Assembly (NCBI GenBank): GCA_947626425.1
Contig: CANQRX010000068.1
Coordinates: forward strand, 1 to 7,370
Direction: 5' to 3'
Source of the DNA: an uncultured Bacilli bacterium
GTDB lineage: Bacteria; Bacillota_I; Bacilli_A; RF39; UBA660
DNA length: 7,370 nucleotides
The notes below the pieces were generated by a model. That model was not told the DNA's origin. It saw nothing but the letters and a program-made list of their open reading frames with translations, and did not search any database. The translations under genes and the position numbers were made by a program. Below, piece after piece: positions 4,034-7,370 of the stretch; position 1 is the first letter of the stretch, and each line of letters opens with the position of its first letter.

Positions 4034-6388
4034 CTACATATTCCACTTCCATTTGGTAATTTCATCCATATCGTAACCGTATTCACCAATAAATTTCTCA
4101 TGTTTTTCTAACATTTCTAAACAATGATTTTTTAATTTTTCAGTATCAAACTCTTTTAAATATTCAATTGCTAAAAGTGTTAAATTATAACGATCCATTT
4201 TATTTTGAACGCGCATATCAAATGGTGTTGTAATTGTCCCCTCTTCAATATAGCCTCGAACATGAAGATTTTGATTGGTTCTTTTGTATGTTAATTCATG
4301 AATTAAATTAGGATATCCATGAAAAGCAAAAATAATTGGTTTATTCATTGTAAAAATATAATTGTATTCAGAATCAGTTAAACCATGTGGGTGAACGGTA
4401 TTGGGTTGCAATTTCATTAAATCAACAACATTGACAACTCTTATTTTTAAATTGGGAATGTATTTTCTTAATAAAGAATTACAAGCCATTATTTCTAAAG
4501 TTGGGGTATCGCCCGCGCAAGCAAGAACAATGTCTGGTTTTAAATCATAATCATTACTTGCAAAATTCCAAATGCTTATTCCTTTTTCGGTATGAATTTT
4601 GGCTTGATTTAAACTTAACCATTGAGGACGAGGATGTTTACTTGCCACAATGACATTAACATAATTTTTGGTTTGTAAAACATGGTTCATTGTATAAAGT
4701 AAAGTATTCGTATCACACGGTAAATAAATTCTGACGATACTTGCTTTTTTAGTCATTACATGATTTAAAAATCCCGGATCTTGATGCGTATAACCATTAT
4801 GATCTTGTTGCCAACAATGACTACTTAACAAAATATTTAATGAGGAAATTGGTTTACGAAAATTTAATTCTTTACTTACTTTTATCCATTTCGCATGTTG
4901 ACTAACCATCGAATCAATAATTCTTGAAAAAGATTCATAAGTGTGAAATATGCCATGGCGACCAGTTAATATATATCCTTCTAACCAACCCTCGCACATA
5001 TGTTCCGATAAAAAGGAATCTAAAATTCTTCCATCTTTACTTAAAAATTCATCATTTAATTGCATTTTAGCATTCCATTGCCGATTAGTTTTTTCAAAAA
5101 CCGCATTTAACCGGTTTGATAAAGCTTCATCAGGACCAAAAATTCGAAAATTGCGATTTTCCTTATTTAAATCAATAACATCTCTTAAGTATTTTCCTAA
5201 ATTACGCATATCTTCGCCATTTTTAGCACCAGGAGCTGTCACATTAATCGCATATTTTTTTAAATCTGGCAAAATTAAATCTTTTAAAATTTGGCCCCCA
5301 TTTGCATTTGGATTAGCACTCATTTTCGAAAAACCTTCCGGAACTAAAGACGCATATTCTTTTTTCAAAACCCCATCTTTATCAAACAATTCATTAGGTC
5401 GATAACTAAGTAGCCAATCTTCTAAATTTTTTAAACTTTCAGGGTGGTCTTTCGTAACTTCAATTGGAATTTGATGAGCCCTAAAAGACCCTTCAATCGC
5501 TTTTCCATCAATTTTTTTAGGTCCGGTCCAACCTTTAGGAGTTTTCAAAATAATCATTGGCCAAAAAGGACGTTCCAGATTATTATTTTCCCTCGCTAAT
5601 TTTTGAATTTCCTTAATTTTTGTAATAACTTCATCCATTACATGAGCCATTTGATCATTTAAAATATCTAAGTTGTCGCCCTCAATAATATACGGAGCCC
5701 AACCATAGCCTTTAAATAATGATAATAACTCTTCTTCTGATATTCTTGCCAAAATCGTGGGATTAGCTATTTTATAACCATTTAAATTTAAAATTGGTAA
5801 AACTGCTCCATCCGTCTTAGGATTTAAAAACTTATTCGCATGCCAACTTGTTGCAAGAGGACCGGTTTCAGCTTCCCCATCTCCAACAATTACAGTACAA
5901 ATTAAACTAGGATTATCAAAAACGGCTCCAAAAGCATGAGCTAAACTATAACCTAATTCCCCACCTTCATGGATACTTCCAGGAACTTCTGGCGCAACAT
6001 GAGAAGATGTTCCTTTAGGAAAACTAAAGCGCTTCATAAATTTAGTTAAACCCTCTTCATCCATTGTAATTTCTGGATAAATAGCAGAATAAGTTCCTTC
6101 TAAATACGCATTAGCCATTGCCGATTGCCCAGAATGTCCCGGTCCACTAATCCACATCATATTTAAATCGTATTTTTTAATAACCCGATTACAATGTGCA
6201 TAACAAAAATTTTGAGCTGGAGCACTTCCCCAATGCCCAACTAATTTAGATTTTATATCCGTAAAACTTAAAGGTCTTTTTAACAAAGCATTATCTTTTA
6301 AATATAAACAAGCGGCCGAAATATAGTTAGTTGCTCTTATATAACCATCCAATTGCTTAGCTTCCTCATTAGTTAAATAATTTTTCAT
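4034..6388 (-). CDS. xfp: Xylulose-5-phosphate/fructose-6-phosphate phosphoketolase
   Basis: A 784-residue thiamine-diphosphate enzyme of normal family length. It splits xylulose-5-P (and usually fructose-6-P) with phosphate into acetyl phosphate plus glyceraldehyde-3-P (or erythrose-4-P), the key cytosolic step of the phosphoketolase path. Family signatures in order: GHWG (51-54), WISGPGHSG (79-87), FPKGTSSHVAPEVPGSIHEGGELGY (start 123; includes His130 and His140), the ThDP/metal motif GDGEAETGPL (169-178) followed by LNLNGYKIANPT, then GPDE, SEHMCEGWLEGY, TGRHG and QQDHNGYTHQDPGF in the C-terminal half. The expected histidines and acidic residues of these motifs are present. The ATG at 6388 has AGAGGG (6394-6399) five bases upstream. 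The gene ends at TAG, 95 bases before the array head gene, with no clear terminator between. No acetate kinase gene is in the window. Whether it prefers xylulose-5-P or fructose-6-P cannot be read from the sequence. Confidence 0.97.
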   Translation of the reverse strand: MKNYLTNEEAKQLDGYIRATNYISAACLYLKDNALLKRPLSFTDIKSKLVGHWGSAPAQNFCYAHCNRVIKKYDLNMMWISGPGHSGQSAMANAYLEGTYSAIYPEITMDEEGLTKFMKRFSFPKGTSSHVAPEVPGSIHEGGELGYSLAHAFGAVFDNPSLICTVIVGDGEAETGPLATSWHANKFLNPKTDGAVLPILNLNGYKIANPTILARISEEELLSLFKGYGWAPYIIEGDNLDILNDQMAHVMDEVITKIKEIQKLARENNNLERPFWPMIILKTPKGWTGPKKIDGKAIEGSFRAHQIPIEVTKDHPESLKNLEDWLLSYRPNELFDKDGVLKKEYASLVPEGFSKMSANPNANGGQILKDLILPDLKKYAINVTAPGAKNGEDMRNLGKYLRDVIDLNKENRNFRIFGPDEALSNRLNAVFEKTNRQWNAKMQLNDEFLSKDGRILDSFLSEHMCEGWLEGYILTGRHGIFHTYESFSRIIDSMVSQHAKWIKVSKELNFRKPISSLNILLSSHCWQQDHNGYTHQDPGFLNHVMTKKASIVRIYLPCDTNTLLYTMNHVLQTKNYVNVIVASKHPRPQWLSLNQAKIHTEKGISIWNFASNDYDLKPDIVLACAGDTPTLEIMACNSLLRKYIPNLKIRVVNVVDLMKLQPNTVHPHGLTDSEYNYIFTMNKPIIFAFHGYPNLIHELTYKRTNQNLHVRGYIEEGTITTPFDMRVQNKMDRYNLTLLAIEYLKEFDTEKLKNHCLEMLEKHEKFIGEYGYDMDEITKWKWNM

Positions 6389-6433
6389 ACAATCCCTCTA
6401 TTCTTAAATCTAGTATATAATATTTTTCATCTA

Positions 6434-6478
6434 AAAAACAGACTGAAATTAAAAAAAAGAAAAATTTAATCCGTTTTT
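6434..6478 (-). terminator. Possible intrinsic terminator overlapping the end of the 6466-7215 gene
   Basis: On the minus strand AAAAACGGA (6470-6478) can pair with TCTGTTTTT (6434-6442) over 9 bp with one G-U pair, and the intervening T/A-rich sequence can extend it. The right arm ends in a T run. The stem is weak in GC and overlaps the last codons of the gene, so the call is tentative. Confidence 0.35.
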
Positions 6479-7215
6479 CTTCCTAATTTTAACCTAAATT
6501 GATTGTCTATAGAATGAGTTTGTTTTAATTCCAATAAAGATTTTTTTTCATCTAATAATTGTTGTTGCTTTTGATATTTTTTATAAGCTAAATACACTTG
6601 CTGATACTTTTCATAATGCCATGACTCTAAAATTGCTTTTTTTAAAATATCCTCTAATCCTAAAAATTCTTTAAAATCGTTATTCCAAAAACAATTAATT
6701 TCCTTATCATTAACCACAATATAATTTTCTTCATTAAATAGTTCATCTGCCGAATCTTGAATATTTTTCAAAGTTTCTTTAGACCTTATTAAAGAATTTT
6801 CTAAACCAATTTTAAATTTTAAGTTATAAACATTGGCATAAAAAATATTATAGGTCATTTGGAAGTTAATATAAGCTGTTTTTGTTAAAAGCCGATCATC
6901 ATTCGAAATTGAATCAAAAATCATTTGATAAATTGCATCTATATCAATAATATGAAAATAAATTTGAGTCAAAATTTCACTAGTTTCTTTTTGAAAAAAG
7001 TATTTATAACGTACACGTTCTAGCTCATTTTTCATAGTTTGATAATTTTTATCAAAACATTTTTGAATCAAGTGAACTTTATGATATTTTTCTTGAAATT
7101 TTTGTTTTTTCTTAAAATATTCCTTATCTAATATTTTTAGGAGTTGATTTTGTTCTTCTACCATTTTTTCAATTGAATTTAATTGTTCTTTACTTATCCA
7201 AATATTTTCTTTCAA
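6466..7215 (-). CDS. Hypothetical coiled-coil protein
   Basis: A 249-residue protein that I do not recognise. Residues about 8-75 are a highly charged, Lys/Glu/Gln-rich helix with heptad-like spacing (QLNSIEKMVEEQNQLLKILD onwards), and a second helical Gln/Lys-rich stretch lies near 205-232 (YQQVYLAYKKYQKQQQLLDE). The middle is aromatic-rich (FHIIDIDAIYQMIFDSI) and likely helical. No signal peptide, membrane segment or catalytic motif is visible, so a cytoplasmic protein is most likely. The start is TTG at 7215: no in-frame ATG precedes it, and AGAGGTGGG lies 6 bases upstream. It sits 77 bases ahead of xfp on the same strand and directly follows the terminator of the tRNA gene. A link to xfp or to the array is not supported by anything seen. 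Confidence 0.75.
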   Translation of the reverse strand: MKENIWISKEQLNSIEKMVEEQNQLLKILDKEYFKKKQKFQEKYHKVHLIQKCFDKNYQTMKNELERVRYKYFFQKETSEILTQIYFHIIDIDAIYQMIFDSISNDDRLLTKTAYINFQMTYNIFYANVYNLKFKIGLENSLIRSKETLKNIQDSADELFNEENYIVVNDKEINCFWNNDFKEFLGLEDILKKAILESWHYEKYQQVYLAYKKYQKQQQLLDEKKSLLELKQTHSIDNQFRLKLGRKTD

Positions 7216-7254
7216 TATGTCCCACCTCTTTCTGTTTAAATATATGGTAAGATG

Positions 7255-7281
7255 AAAAAAAATCTCATTTTTTTAGAGATT
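7255..7281 (-). terminator. Intrinsic terminator after tRNA-Pro
   Basis: On the minus strand AATCTC (7276-7281) pairs with GAGATT (7261-7266) across a 9-base A-rich loop and is followed by a T run (7255-7260, continuing the two T at the end of the stem). It lies 16 bases beyond the CCA end of the tRNA and ends that transcript before the next gene. Confidence 0.7.
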
Positions 7282-7297
7282 CTATAAATTTTCAAAA

Positions 7298-7370
7298 TGG
7301 TCGAGAAGACAGGATTTGAACCTGCAACCCCTTGGTCCCAAACCAAGTGCACTACCAAATTGTGCTACTT
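7298..7370 (-). tRNA. tRNA-Pro (UGG anticodon), 5' end cut by window edge
   Basis: Reading the minus strand from 7370: the last three bases of the acceptor 5' arm (AAG), D-arm GCAC/GTGC, anticodon stem CTTGG/CCAAG with loop TTTGGGA (anticodon TGG, G37), variable loop GGGTT, T-arm GCAGG-TTCAAAT-CCTGT, acceptor 3' arm CTTCTCG, discriminator A and an encoded CCA (7298-7300). Four bases of the 5' arm (expected CGAG) lie outside the window. It reads proline CCN codons, chiefly CCA/CCG. The encoded CCA is usual for many Bacillota. Confidence 0.93.

Noticed and set aside
4950..5405. Open frame of 151 codons on the + strand
   Set aside because: It is entirely antisense to the conserved phosphoketolase coding region and has no protein signature; a shadow frame.
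4034..7215. Alternative genetic code (TGA as Trp), as in Mycoplasma
   Set aside because: Tryptophans in xfp, the 6466-7215 gene and the array are TGG, and the frames close with TAA or TAG without needing TGA read-through.

Overview
The window is very AT-rich with standard-code genes: tryptophan is TGG throughout, and TGA is not read through. Nearly everything is on the minus strand, so transcription runs from the right edge towards position 1. A full-length phosphoketolase, Gram-positive-style ribosome binding sites, a CCA-encoding tRNA-Pro and SipW/TasA-type exported proteins suggest a low-GC Bacillota. It is plausibly a gut-type member of Bacilli or a relative of RF39/Erysipelotrichales. 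That placement is inference; no marker gene here fixes the genus.

Layout in transcription order (right to left): a tRNA-Pro(UGG) cut by the right edge (7298-7370) with a terminator; a 249-residue coiled-coil protein of unknown function starting at TTG (6466-7215); a complete xylulose-5-P/fructose-6-P phosphoketolase (4034-6388); then an array of six related small exported proteins filling 1-3938, the last cut by the left edge.

The array is the striking part. Each member has a short basic N-terminus, one hydrophobic segment ending in an A-[LY]-W-S motif like SipW-dependent (TasA/camelysin-type) signal peptides, and a Thr/Ser-rich beta-type ectodomain with exactly two conserved cysteines. The member next to xfp (3366-3938) is divergent, has its own promoter and has no homopolymer. 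The other five all carry a run of 10 or 11 G (coding strand) at the same place, just before the hydrophobic segment. Three (left-edge copy, 363-956, 2007-2594) have 11 G and read in frame. Two (1128-1735, 2729-3332) have 10 G and are out of frame, stopping after 16 and 42 codons, although the rest of each reading frame is intact. I read this as a multi-gene phase-variation locus working by slipped-strand mispairing: a set of independent ON/OFF switches for surface or matrix proteins.

The array also records its history. Two C-terminal types alternate (type A at 363-956 and 2007-2594; type B at 1128-1735 and 2729-3332), so a two-gene unit was probably duplicated. The leader before four of the copies contains what looks like a decayed copy of the 3' end of the 3366-3938 gene, and a 14-bp motif recurs downstream of three stop codons. 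N-terminal DNA is nearly identical between neighbours even where C-termini differ, which suggests gene conversion. No recombinase, insertion sequence, CRISPR array or SipW peptidase gene is visible.
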